A stretch of DNA of 64,000 nucleotides from Candidatus Hebobacterum abditum. GTDB lineage: Bacteria > Armatimonadota > Hebobacteria > Hebobacterales > Hebobacteraceae. Shown in pieces: positions 43,453 through 51,678 of this stretch. Position 1 is the stretch's first letter. Every line of letters begins with the position of its first letter. The stretch covers positions 1 through 64,000 of the forward strand of contig JALGXW010000006.1 in the NCBI GenBank assembly GCA_029821875.1, written 5' to 3'. The translations under genes and the position numbers were made by a program. Under the pieces are notes generated by a model. The model did no database searches and was not told where the DNA came from. It saw only the letters and a program-made list of their open reading frames with translations.

Positions 43453-43983
43453 TCAGCCCGACAGCGACCGGATCAGCCCCAGGTCGAGGTCGCCCTTCTG
43501 ACCCCAGCCCTTCTGGCCCGGATCGATCTTCGGCCGGAACTTCTCGTACAGCTCGTAGGCGACCTCGGCCAGCTCCTTTGGCGTGTACGACTTGGCGAGG
43601 TCGGCCATGGCATCGCGAACCGCGTCGAGATCGTCGCCGAACTTGCCGCTGAGGTATCGCTCGGCCTTGGCCGGATCGACCGGCTTGTCGCGAACCACCG
43701 CGCGCACGCCGTCCTCGGTTCGCTTCGCCGGCACAGGCCGGCCCACGACCTCCACCCAGAACTCCTCGCCCAGCCCAACCTTCTTCGGCGGGCCTCCCCT
43801 CTCCGGTTTCTTGGGCTCACCAAACACCCCGAGCCGCCGGCCCTTGGACTGAGCGTTGAGTCCGGCCACCGCTCGGCCGAGGCTCAGGGCCTCCTCCCAG
43901 CCGTAGCCCATTCGCTGAGCCACGACCGCCCCCCACAGCGTGAGCACAGGCGCCCTGTTGATCTTGACGGTCTTCGCGGCCAT
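43453..43983 (-). CDS. Conserved hypothetical protein
   Basis: 176 residues from ATG 43983 (AAGG at 6 nt), rather than the upstream start at 44199 that would run into the promoter region of rubrerythrin. The first 55 residues ('INRAPVLTLWGAVVAQRMGY' and 'GRAVAGLNAQSKGRRLGVF') form a compact conserved helical domain seen in many bacteria without a known role; a DNA-binding function has been guessed from its basic helices. The C-terminal half is helical and acidic. Convergent with the 592-residue gene and divergent from rubrerythrin. Confidence 0.65.
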   Translation of the reverse strand: MAAKTVKINRAPVLTLWGAVVAQRMGYGWEEALSLGRAVAGLNAQSKGRRLGVFGEPKKPERGGPPKKVGLGEEFWVEVVGRPVPAKRTEDGVRAVVRDKPVDPAKAERYLSGKFGDDLDAVRDAMADLAKSYTPKELAEVAYELYEKFRPKIDPGQKGWGQKGDLDLGLIRSLSG

Positions 43984-44140
43984 CGCGAGCCTTCTTGTGT
44001 GAGACCGCTCGGATTCCTGCTGCCGGCTGTCCCCATCCTGCGACGCCCGGCGCGCACGGACTGTAGGTACGAGGCGCCCCTCTGCTGAAGAGGATGCGGT
44101 GACCGACTCACACTGAACCTGCCCACGAAAGGAGCGCTCG

Positions 44141-44641
44141 ATGGCGACCACCGATAACCTGCGCGAGGCCTTCGCCGGCGAGAGCCAGGCGAATCGCACT
44201 TACCTTGCCTTCGCGAAGAAGGCCGACGAGGAGGGCTATCCCCAGATCGCAAGGCTCTTCAGGGCCGCCGCGGCAGCAGAGACCGTTCACGCGCACGCTC
44301 ACCTCGCGGTCCTCGGCGGCGTGAAGAGCACGGCCGACAACCTGCAGACAGCGGCCGGCGGCGAGGCGCATGAGTTCAAGGAGATGTATCCCGGCTTCGT
44401 GTCAGAGGCCGAAGCCGAAGGGAACGAGGCGGCCGTGATGTCGTTCAAGAACGCGCTGGCGGTCGAGGAGATCCATCACGGCCTGTATAACGAGGCCGCC
44501 GCGAGCCTCAAGGCCGGCAGCGACCTGCCAGAGGCGGCCATCTTCGTCTGCAGCGTATGCGGGAACACGGTGCCAGGAGAGCCGCCCAACAGATGCCCCG
44601 TCTGCGGCACGCCGAAGTCCGGATTCTGGGAGATCGAGTAG
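44141..44641 (+). CDS. rbr: Rubrerythrin
   Basis: 166 residues, ATG with AAAGGAG upstream. The four-helix diiron domain has the paired Glu/His motifs ('FAGESQANRTYLAF', 'AAAETVHAHAHL', 'AEAEGNEAAVMSF', 'AVEEIHHGLY'), then a rubredoxin-like domain with 'CSVCGNTV' and 'CPVCGTPKSGF'. It reduces hydrogen peroxide in the cytoplasm of anaerobes using a rubredoxin or NAD(P)H-linked donor. First of three co-directional genes. Confidence 0.95.
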   Translation: MATTDNLREAFAGESQANRTYLAFAKKADEEGYPQIARLFRAAAAAETVHAHAHLAVLGGVKSTADNLQTAAGGEAHEFKEMYPGFVSEAEAEGNEAAVMSFKNALAVEEIHHGLYNEAAASLKAGSDLPEAAIFVCSVCGNTVPGEPPNRCPVCGTPKSGFWEIE

Positions 44642-44664
44642 CAACGCCCGAAAGGAGGGGTTCG

Positions 44665-45036
44665 GTGCCAAGAGCAATCCGCATTACCGCCGGTGACGTT
44701 GAGGTGCGGGCCGAGCTGAACGACACGGAGACAGCGCGCATGATCGGCGACGCGCTGCCGATCGAAGGCACGGCCAACACCTGGGGCGATGAGATCTACT
44801 TCGAGATACCGGTGCCGTGCGGGCCGGAGAATCCGCGGGCGGTGGTGGAGATGGGCGATCTGGCCTACTGGCCCCCGGGCACTGCCTTCTGCATCTTCTT
44901 CGGCCCGACGCCCGCCTCCAGCGGCAACGAGATCAGGCCTGCCAGCGCGGTAAACCTGGTGGGCAAGGTCCAGGGCGACGCGACGGTTCTCAAGTCTGTT
45001 CGCTCCGGCGCGCCGGTGAAGATCGAGGCACTATAG
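44665..45036 (+). CDS. Cyclophilin-like fold protein (COG2164/DUF369-type)
   Basis: 123 residues from GTG 44665 with a strong AAAGGAGGGG site. Motifs 'IRITAGDVEVRAELNDTETA', 'NTWGDEIYFEIPV', 'GDLAYWPPGTAFCIFFG' and 'GNEIRPASAVNLVGKV' match the TM1367-like cyclophilin-like family. The fold resembles peptidyl-prolyl isomerases but lacks the catalytic Arg, and no activity is known. It is 23 nt after rubrerythrin and 17 nt before the aldo/keto reductase. Confidence 0.82.
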   Translation: MPRAIRITAGDVEVRAELNDTETARMIGDALPIEGTANTWGDEIYFEIPVPCGPENPRAVVEMGDLAYWPPGTAFCIFFGPTPASSGNEIRPASAVNLVGKVQGDATVLKSVRSGAPVKIEAL

Positions 45037-45053
45037 GCAACAGGGAGATCGCG

Positions 45054-46001
45054 ATGGAACGCGTGCCACTCGGTGGTTCCGGCATCGAGGTCACGAGGCT
45101 CTGCCTCGGGGCGTGGAACATGGGCGGCCAGAAGGGATGGGGGCCGGAGAGCGAGGAGGTCGCCGTCTCGCTCATCCACCACGTCCTCGACAGCGGCTGC
45201 AGCTTCATCGACACGGCCCGGGGCTATGGCCGGGGCAAGTCCGAGGAGATCGTCGGCAAGGGCGTCAAAGGCCGGCGCGACCAGGTCGTCATCGCCACCA
45301 AGATGCTGCAGTGCCCGCCGGAGGACGTCGGCCCCAACATCGAGGCAAGCCTGAAGTGCCTCGGCACGGACTACGTCGATCTCTACATCTGCCACTGGCC
45401 GGTGCCGAGCCTGCCGCTGGACCCGTTCTTCGAGGAGATGGTGCGCCAGCGCGAGGCCGGCAATATCCGCGCCATCGGCGTCTCGAACTTCAACCGGAAG
45501 CAGATGGAGACGGCGGCGAGGTACGGCGTCGTCAGCCTGCAGCCGCCCTTCTCTATCCTGTGGCGTGTGGCCGACGATGTGGTCGACTTCTGCCGCGGGA
45601 ACGGCGTCGCCGTGACGCCCTACTCTCCGCTTGCGCAGGGCCTGCTCACCGGACGCTACACGCGGGAGTCGGCCAAGAGCCCCGGCGGGCCGCGGGAGAG
45701 CAATGTGCTGTTCTCCGAGGACGTGCTCCCGGATTCGCTGAAGGTCGCTGCCGAGGTGGATCGGATCGCCGATGAGATGGGCTGCACCTCGGCCCAGGTC
45801 GCCCTCGCCTGGGTGCTTCAGACGCCCGGGATCACCTGCGCGCTGGTGGGCGCCAGCCGCCCGTCGCAGTGGGACGAGAACGCCGGCGCACTCGACCTCA
45901 CCCTGAGCGACGACGACTACCGCACCCTCGACGACGCGGGCAAAGCCGTCTGGACCCGCTTCGATCCCGAGGACGCTCTCTGGGGCTGGAAGCCGACGTA
46001 G
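45054..46001 (+). CDS. Aldo/keto reductase
   Basis: 315 residues from ATG 45054. Catalytic tetrad is complete: Asp in 'FIDTARGYG', Tyr in the same segment, Lys in 'VVIATKM' and His in 'YICHWPVP'. NADP-binding loop 'LVGASRPSQWDEN' follows near residue 265. It reduces aldehydes or ketones with NADPH, cytoplasmic; the natural substrate is not clear. Last gene of the rubrerythrin group, so a role in detoxifying oxidised aldehydes would fit. Confidence 0.9.
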   Translation: MERVPLGGSGIEVTRLCLGAWNMGGQKGWGPESEEVAVSLIHHVLDSGCSFIDTARGYGRGKSEEIVGKGVKGRRDQVVIATKMLQCPPEDVGPNIEASLKCLGTDYVDLYICHWPVPSLPLDPFFEEMVRQREAGNIRAIGVSNFNRKQMETAARYGVVSLQPPFSILWRVADDVVDFCRGNGVAVTPYSPLAQGLLTGRYTRESAKSPGGPRESNVLFSEDVLPDSLKVAAEVDRIADEMGCTSAQVALAWVLQTPGITCALVGASRPSQWDENAGALDLTLSDDDYRTLDDAGKAVWTRFDPEDALWGWKPT

Positions 46002-46079
46002 GCACGCGTGGCCGTGACAGTATGGCCCAGAGTCAGCAGATGAGGCCCTCCCGAGCCTGTCAGGGAAAGGAGCCTGTTG

Positions 46080-46403
46080 GTGACGTACAAGAAGGTAGAG
46101 ATGCCCGATAAGCCCGACGATCAGGAGGCGTTTGCCGCGATCACACGGGTTATAAACGCATGGGATCCGCAAGCGCTTATAGCGCAAGGAGCGCCGGAGG
46201 ACGAGTACGAAGCGGAGGCGCGCGACATCTGTAATACGCTGACCGCTGGGCACATCGGATCTGAACAGGAGTTGGCGATCTACATCGCCACTGTCTTCGA
46301 GAAGTGGTTCGGAGAGCACTTCGCGGTCGGGACATGCGCCTTCTCAGCGCATCTCATCTGGGCTTGGTGGCAGGAGCACAGGGGGAAGACCGCGTCTGAG
46401 TAG
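46080..46403 (+). CDS. DUF1871-like small protein
   Basis: 107 residues from GTG 46080 with AAAGGAG at 7 nt (TTG 46077 is too close to it). The pattern 'VINAWDPQALI', 'GAPEDEYEAEARDI' and 'ELAIYIATVFEKWFGE' is that of DUF1871, short helical proteins of unknown function from Firmicutes and others. Acidic residues dominate the surface-facing positions. Some DUF1871-like proteins sit near toxin loci as immunity proteins, but no toxin is visible here. Confidence 0.65.
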   Translation: MTYKKVEMPDKPDDQEAFAAITRVINAWDPQALIAQGAPEDEYEAEARDICNTLTAGHIGSEQELAIYIATVFEKWFGEHFAVGTCAFSAHLIWAWWQEHRGKTASE

Positions 46404-46437
46404 CACTGCCGCGGCTTCGGCCCAACGTGGGGGAGTA

Positions 46438-46455
46438 TCGCCGATCCCTCGGCGA
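46438..46455. other. Seven-base-pair hairpin between two small genes
   Basis: TCGCCGA-TCCC-TCGGCGA forms a perfect stem with a four-base loop, 34 nt after the DUF1871-like stop. No T-run follows, so a factor-independent terminator is not shown. Confidence 0.35.
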
Positions 46456-46542
46456 TGCCACAATTGGGGGCACCGTTGGAGGGGTGCGTGCTCCTCGGGT
46501 TGGCGGCAAGTCACCGATGGGAGCACGAAGGCTGGTGGTCTG

Positions 46543-46941
46543 ATGGCTGTGACGTTCCCACTGTATGTCACTGACGTAGACTTGACCGCCGCCGAGCTAT
46601 TCTCTGTGCAGTCTTTCGAGGCCGCAGAAAGCGGGGAGCTTAGCGAGGACAATATCACGTTCGGCGACTTCCTGATCTGGGATGCAAATGGCTTCAGGGT
46701 GAACGCCACAGTCGAACCTAGGGGACCCCATTGGCTCAAGCTCACCTCAACAGGTATCCAGGACATGCAGGGACTCCTTGAGGCGCTCAGCAGATATGCC
46801 ACGGCTGTGGGACTGGGGCCGGAGGCGATCGAGGGTCTGGGCCCGGGGGAAGCTCTGAGAACGATCGAAGAGCGAGAGAAGCAGCAACTTCAGGAAGATC
46901 GCCAGAAACGGCGGTGGTACCAGTTCTGGCGAGGGGGCTGA
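46543..46941 (+). CDS. Hypothetical protein
   Basis: 132 residues with no strong ribosome site before ATG. The N-terminal 90 residues are beta-rich and acidic ('FPLYVTDVDLTAAELFSVQS', 'FLIWDANGFRVNATVEPRG'), and a charged helix and basic tail ('EEREKQQLQEDRQKRRWYQF') close it. No family recognised. Paired with the DUF1871-like gene in the same direction after 139 nt. Confidence 0.5.
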   Translation: MAVTFPLYVTDVDLTAAELFSVQSFEAAESGELSEDNITFGDFLIWDANGFRVNATVEPRGPHWLKLTSTGIQDMQGLLEALSRYATAVGLGPEAIEGLGPGEALRTIEEREKQQLQEDRQKRRWYQFWRGG

Positions 46942-47015
46942 TCTACGCTCTTCGCCGCAACCGCGTGAGGCCGCTGTGCCGATCCCTGGGGAATTCCACA
47001 GCCAGGCGCAAGGGC

Positions 47016-47669
47016 CTACTCACGCGAGGTCGGCCGCTTCAGGCGCTCGTCGCCCCAGCGTTCGGCGGCGGCGTTGATGTTTCGACGCCATTCCTCTCGC
47101 ATCTCCCGTATGCCGGGGGTGCTCGCCTCGCCGTAGCTCAGACGGTCGAGGAACTCGACGACATCGCCCATCCGCCCCGCGATGAGGTTCACGGCGACCG
47201 GCCTAGTCGGGCCCTCGTCGGCCCAGTGGTGGGAGTGAATGAGCCGGTCGATGAGGATCATCTTCTCCCGCGGCGACCGCGCCGCGCCGAAGCCCCGCAT
47301 GTACTCCTCCATGGCGGCAATCACGGGCTCCGCGCCACTGAGCTGCTTGTGCCGGATCGTCTCCAGGTACGCGCCCCAGGTCGTCTCCCACCCGCACCCC
47401 TCACACAGGAGCCGCGCCGCCTTCTGCCAGTTGTGAGGGATGACGGTCTTGCACCGCGGACAGGCCGCCCGCCCCCGGTGAGCCTCGACGGCCGTGATGA
47501 AGCTCTCGCACCGCGCGAGCAGGCCGAATCCCACGTCGTCGATCAAATCCTCGTCGTAGATGCCCTTCGCGTCGGTCTCGTAGAGCTGTTGGATCTTGCG
47601 CTTGGGCACCCGCGAGGCCCAGCGTATCTCGGCCGCCCCGTCCACGGCTTCGTTGTCGTTCTCTGTCAC
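47016..47669 (-). CDS. Zinc-ribbon protein of unknown function
   Basis: 217 residues from GTG 47669, 26 nt after the M60-like peptidase stop and on the same strand. A zinc ribbon 'CPRCKTVIPHNWQKAARLLCEGC' (two CxxC pairs, 18 residues apart) lies near residue 65, between helical parts. The segment 'DLIDDVGFGLLARCESFITAVEAHRGR' before it is amphipathic. The C-terminal half has 'IDRLIHSHHWADEGPTRPVAVNL'. Family not recognised; nucleic-acid or protein binding is possible. Confidence 0.6.
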   Translation of the reverse strand: MTENDNEAVDGAAEIRWASRVPKRKIQQLYETDAKGIYDEDLIDDVGFGLLARCESFITAVEAHRGRAACPRCKTVIPHNWQKAARLLCEGCGWETTWGAYLETIRHKQLSGAEPVIAAMEEYMRGFGAARSPREKMILIDRLIHSHHWADEGPTRPVAVNLIAGRMGDVVEFLDRLSYGEASTPGIREMREEWRRNINAAAERWGDERLKRPTSRE

Positions 47670-47694
47670 CGCGCTGTGCTCGCCAGTCCGCGCG

Positions 47695-49941
47695 CTACTC
47701 CGGCGGAAAGCCCTCTGGCAGCCAATCGGGCAGATCGGAAATGGAATCCCTCGCCGCCTGAGACGTCGGTATCCCCCAAGCTTCGAAGAACGGACCCAGG
47801 TCGCGGCCGACGGTGCGAGAGAACCGCACCAGCCACTGATCGCGCTTCTCGTCATCGTTCTTCGGTCGTTCCTCATCCGGCAGATCGCGATACTCGGCGA
47901 AGACCCGCCTGAAGGCGTCCCAGCCGAAGCCGTCTATGAGCTGCGAGTACATGATGAGACCCAGGAACGGCGACGCCTTCCACTTCTCGAAGTCCGCGCC
48001 GTCAGCGAGATGCTTTCTCGTCTGCTCTGTCTGCCACTCAGGTGTGAGTTGCTCGCGCGTCTCGTGTATCGGGATGCCGCAGACCATCTCATACGAGTAG
48101 AGGGAGAACAGATTGCACGTCACCTCGCCGGTGCCGTTGAACGTCCAGTGGCCGGACTGGTGGTTGTGCCCAAGCTCGTGGAAGAAACCCCAGCCACCTC
48201 CGCCCTGCTGGTCGCCGCATATCCTGTCGGGCTCGACCACCAACTCGACCGCGTCGAGGTGGGTCATGATCGGATAGCCGGCGTGCATGTAGCCGGCGCT
48301 GATCTGCTCGTCGGCCACCATTCGCTCGGGCCGCTCCCGCGGTGGCAGCGCGGCCAGCTCGGCATCGGCGTCGAGCACGCCGTCCCAGAACTGCACGACG
48401 CCCTCCGGATCATCGAGCTCGCGCACCGCCGACGAGGGGACGGTGATGATGACGGTGTCGCCCTGGAGCTCGGCCCATGGAGCGGGGAGATGCCGGATGC
48501 GCTTCTTCCATTCGCTCGGTTCGGTCTCGCCCCGTGAGTAGTAGGGGGCTTCGACCGCGTTGCGGAGGGTGATCTCCACGAGGCCTGTCTCGCAGTCCTT
48601 AGGGACCTCGACGTAGAGCAGGCCGCCGAAGGCGCTGGCGGCGCGGGTGAGAGGAGCTTCCAGCGCGAAGGAGCTGGTGATCTCCGGCACGCGGCGCCAC
48701 TGCGGCAGGTGCCAGGTCCTGTCCGAGTGAGCGCCGATGCGGAGACGGAGTTCGCCGTCCGCCGCGGGCGGGACCTCTGCCTCAATGACCTCGCCGGGTG
48801 CAGCGTAGAGGCCGGTACTATGCCATCCGGGAACAGAGCAGTCGATCTCACACGAGCGGCTGACCCTAGGCGCGTCCTTGGGCACGGCCCCCGGGAACTG
48901 GCTGGATGCTGGGTGGGCCTCGATCTCGTCGGGCGACAGCCTCTTCATCTCTCCGACCTGATGCACGAGCAGGAGGCGGGACAGCGGCTGCTCCGCGGTG
49001 ACCGGGTTGCCCTTCATGTCCGAGAAGTCGGCCTGGTGGCCGCCGAGGAGGGACTTGATCTCTGGCAACGCCCGTTGGTCGGTGTCCGGCAGTGTGGTCA
49101 GGGCGCGACTGAGAGTGTGTGCCTCTTGAGCCACCTCTTCCGGGCTCTGCTCTTCGGGGCTCGCCACATATTCGCTCATGACCTCGAGCGCGACGCTCGC
49201 GTGGCAGAGTCTGGCTTCGGGCGCGCTGCCGAGATAGGTCTCATCCCGCGGTCGCCCGAGGTCGCCCTCCGCCCAGTAGATGCCGGCCTCTGCGAACAGC
49301 ACGTTGCCGGGATGCTGAGCCAGGTCCTCGCCCGGGTTCTCGTCGACCCAGTCACCGCCTTTGCCGGCGGCGAGCACGCCGCCCCCGCCCCTGAGGTACC
49401 TCCTCACGGCGGCGGCCTCGGCCTCGCCAAGGTCGGATAGGTTCAGACAGACAACGTCGAGCTTGGCCAAGCGGTGATGCCAGCCGCGGGCCTGGAGGTC
49501 GTCTGCCGTGACGCCCTGCTCGCGGAGGAACTGCAGCAAGTCGGGCGCGCCCCGCACGCCGACTAGCAGTTGCGCCAGCTCGCCCTCAGACTCGTGGGCC
49601 GCCGCCCAGCGAACCGCGTTGAGGATCAGCCTTCCGCCGTCGGCCGCGCCGACGGCATCCGCGCCGAAGTAGCCCGGATGGCCGAAGGCCACCGCCCGGC
49701 CTTTGCCGAGGCTGGCCGCCGCCACGACTGGCTCTCGCAGGTCATGCTCTGCGCCGAGCACGACCGGGAAGGCGGCCTCCCCGGTCACGACCAGTGGGCC
49801 TATGCAGCAGGGAAGGGATATCTCCTTTACTCCTTCGAGCAGTTCTGCTACTTCCTCCGGTTCTGCCGATGCGGCCTGGGACGGCGGGAAGAATGCTGCA
49901 AGGACAGCGACCACGACGATTGCGCGCGCGAGATCTCTCAT
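47695..49941 (-). CDS. Secreted M60-like gluzincin metallopeptidase
   Basis: 748 residues from ATG 49941, which gives a clear signal peptide (AIVVVAVLAAFFPPSQA-ASA). The open frame runs on to 51027 but only as an antisense shadow of the GH51 gene. Residues about 30-250 look like a ThuA/glutaminase-like domain ('AVAFGHPGYFG', 'LDVVCLNLSDL'). The peptidase has zinc motif H588-E589-L-G-H592, with a likely third ligand Glu606 (HExxH-x13-E), as in M60/enhancin and mucin-degrading peptidases. It probably acts on glycoproteins outside the cell. Confidence 0.85.
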   Translation of the reverse strand: MRDLARAIVVVAVLAAFFPPSQAASAEPEEVAELLEGVKEISLPCCIGPLVVTGEAAFPVVLGAEHDLREPVVAAASLGKGRAVAFGHPGYFGADAVGAADGGRLILNAVRWAAAHESEGELAQLLVGVRGAPDLLQFLREQGVTADDLQARGWHHRLAKLDVVCLNLSDLGEAEAAAVRRYLRGGGGVLAAGKGGDWVDENPGEDLAQHPGNVLFAEAGIYWAEGDLGRPRDETYLGSAPEARLCHASVALEVMSEYVASPEEQSPEEVAQEAHTLSRALTTLPDTDQRALPEIKSLLGGHQADFSDMKGNPVTAEQPLSRLLLVHQVGEMKRLSPDEIEAHPASSQFPGAVPKDAPRVSRSCEIDCSVPGWHSTGLYAAPGEVIEAEVPPAADGELRLRIGAHSDRTWHLPQWRRVPEITSSFALEAPLTRAASAFGGLLYVEVPKDCETGLVEITLRNAVEAPYYSRGETEPSEWKKRIRHLPAPWAELQGDTVIITVPSSAVRELDDPEGVVQFWDGVLDADAELAALPPRERPERMVADEQISAGYMHAGYPIMTHLDAVELVVEPDRICGDQQGGGGWGFFHELGHNHQSGHWTFNGTGEVTCNLFSLYSYEMVCGIPIHETREQLTPEWQTEQTRKHLADGADFEKWKASPFLGLIMYSQLIDGFGWDAFRRVFAEYRDLPDEERPKNDDEKRDQWLVRFSRTVGRDLGPFFEAWGIPTSQAARDSISDLPDWLPEGFPPE

Positions 49942-50124
49942 GAGGTCGACCCCTCTCGGCGTGAGCTTCGGTGTTGCTCTCACTTCGGCCCGCGTCCGCG
50001 TGCCCCTTCCCAAGCGCCGGGGCAGCCGTTCCGATGAAGGAATCCGCCGGGGAGCGCCGCAAGACTCCAGCGTGGTTCGCGGCTCGGCACATGCGAACTC
50101 GGCTAGCGAACGGAGGTAGCAAGC

Positions 50125-51591
50125 GTGTTGGTGAAGATCGACCTCGACCGCCGTCTCGGGACGATAGATCGCAATATCTACGGGATGTTCATCGAGCACC
50201 TCGGTCGCTGCATTTACGGCGGCATCTACGAACCCGGCTCGCCGCTGTCCGAGGAGCGGGGCTTCCGGAAGGATGTGCTCGAGGCCGCCCGCGGCCTTCG
50301 CGCTCCCATCTTGCGGTGGCCGGGCGGCAACTTCGTCTCCAACTACCATTGGCTCGATGGGGTGGGACCGAAGGAGCGGCGTCCGGTCCGCCCCGAGCTC
50401 GCCTGGAACACGAGCGAGACGAACCAGTTCGGCACAAACGAGTTCATCCAGTACTGCCGCGCGCTCGACACCGAGCCCTACATCTGCGCCAACCTCGGCT
50501 CTGGGACGATGGACGAGGCCGCCGCCTGGGTCGAGTACTGCAACCGCGACGATGGGACCTCCTACGCGAAGCTCCGCGCCGAACACGGGGCCGAGCAGCC
50601 GCACAACGTAACCTACTGGGGCCTCGGAAACGAGATGTACGGCAACTGGCAGATCGGCCACAAGCCTGCCGAGGACTATGCGAAGTTCGCCCGCGAGTGC
50701 GCAAAGGTGATGAAGGCCAACGACCGCTCCATCAAGCTTGTCCTGTGCGGGGGGCAGGTGCTTGGCCACGACCCCGCGGCCTTCCTGGACTGGAACGTCA
50801 CCGCGCTTCAGAAGTGCGCCGATCTCGTGGACTATGTCGCCTACCACTTCTACTGGGGGCCTGTGCAGGGCCAGGACGCGCACTACTCGAGCCTGGCTCA
50901 ACCCTATCAGTCGGAGCGGCATCTGCAGTTCCTGTGGCACCTGATAGAGCAGATTCGCCGCGACCGTCGGGTGAAGCATCCGATCCGGATTGCCCTGGAC
51001 GAGTGGAACGTCTGGTACCGCGTGCACGACAACCAGCTAGAGGAACGTTACGATCTGACGGACGCGCTTTCGGTCGCGATATACCTGAACATGATGAGGC
51101 GCAACTGTCAGGCGATAGGCATGGCCAATCTCGCGCAGATGGTGAATGTTATCGCGCCGATCTTCACGAGTCCGGAGCGCATGTTCCTGCAGACGATCTA
51201 CCACCCACTCCGGCTGGCCGCGGAGAAGAGCGGCAGCACGGCACTCGACGTCCACGTCGAGTGTGACACATATGCGGCCGACTACGTCGGCGTGCCATCG
51301 GTGCGCTATCTGGACGCGCTCGCCACGCTGGATGAGTCGGAGAAGAACCTCTATGTCTCCCTCGTCAACCTGAACAAGGACGAACCAGCGGATGTCGAGC
51401 TTCTGCTCCAGGAGGCCGAAGTAACGGGCGGCCGCGCTCACATCGTGACCGGCGACGCTCCCGATGCCTACAACGATTTCGGGCAGGAGCGCGTCACGTG
51501 CCGAACGGAGGGCATTTCAGACGGCGGAAGCCGGCTCAGCTATCAGCTCCCCCCGCATGCCCACGCCGTGTTGGAGTTCGACCTGCGCTGA
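50125..51591 (+). CDS. Alpha-L-arabinofuranosidase, GH51
   Basis: 488 residues from GTG 50125 with GGAGGT at 7 nt. The family start 'LGTIDRNIYGMFIEHLGRCIYGG', the acid/base Glu in 'YWGLGNEMYGNW' and the nucleophile Glu in 'IALDEWNVWY' are all present, followed by the C-terminal beta-sandwich ('NLYVSLVNLNKDEPADVEL'). It frees terminal arabinofuranose from arabinan or arabinoxylan oligomers. No signal peptide, so a cytoplasmic enzyme for imported oligosaccharides. Divergent from the M60 gene across 183 nt. Confidence 0.92.
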   Translation: MLVKIDLDRRLGTIDRNIYGMFIEHLGRCIYGGIYEPGSPLSEERGFRKDVLEAARGLRAPILRWPGGNFVSNYHWLDGVGPKERRPVRPELAWNTSETNQFGTNEFIQYCRALDTEPYICANLGSGTMDEAAAWVEYCNRDDGTSYAKLRAEHGAEQPHNVTYWGLGNEMYGNWQIGHKPAEDYAKFARECAKVMKANDRSIKLVLCGGQVLGHDPAAFLDWNVTALQKCADLVDYVAYHFYWGPVQGQDAHYSSLAQPYQSERHLQFLWHLIEQIRRDRRVKHPIRIALDEWNVWYRVHDNQLEERYDLTDALSVAIYLNMMRRNCQAIGMANLAQMVNVIAPIFTSPERMFLQTIYHPLRLAAEKSGSTALDVHVECDTYAADYVGVPSVRYLDALATLDESEKNLYVSLVNLNKDEPADVELLLQEAEVTGGRAHIVTGDAPDAYNDFGQERVTCRTEGISDGGSRLSYQLPPHAHAVLEFDLR

Positions 51592-51678
51592 CGGCAGAGA
51601 GCGCGCCGCAGTGCGTGCCGCCACTCCTGGCGCCTAATGCCCCTGCGGGCGGTTTTGTCTTGGGAGGTCATGGGAGGT

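Noticed and set aside
46914-47912. 332-residue plus-strand frame
   Set aside because: It is antisense to the zinc-ribbon gene and the peptidase C-terminus and carries no recognisable domain.
49942-51027. Long upstream extension of the M60-like peptidase frame (to 1110 residues)
   Set aside because: It lies antisense to the well-supported GH51 gene, and ATG 49941 is followed at once by a signal peptide.
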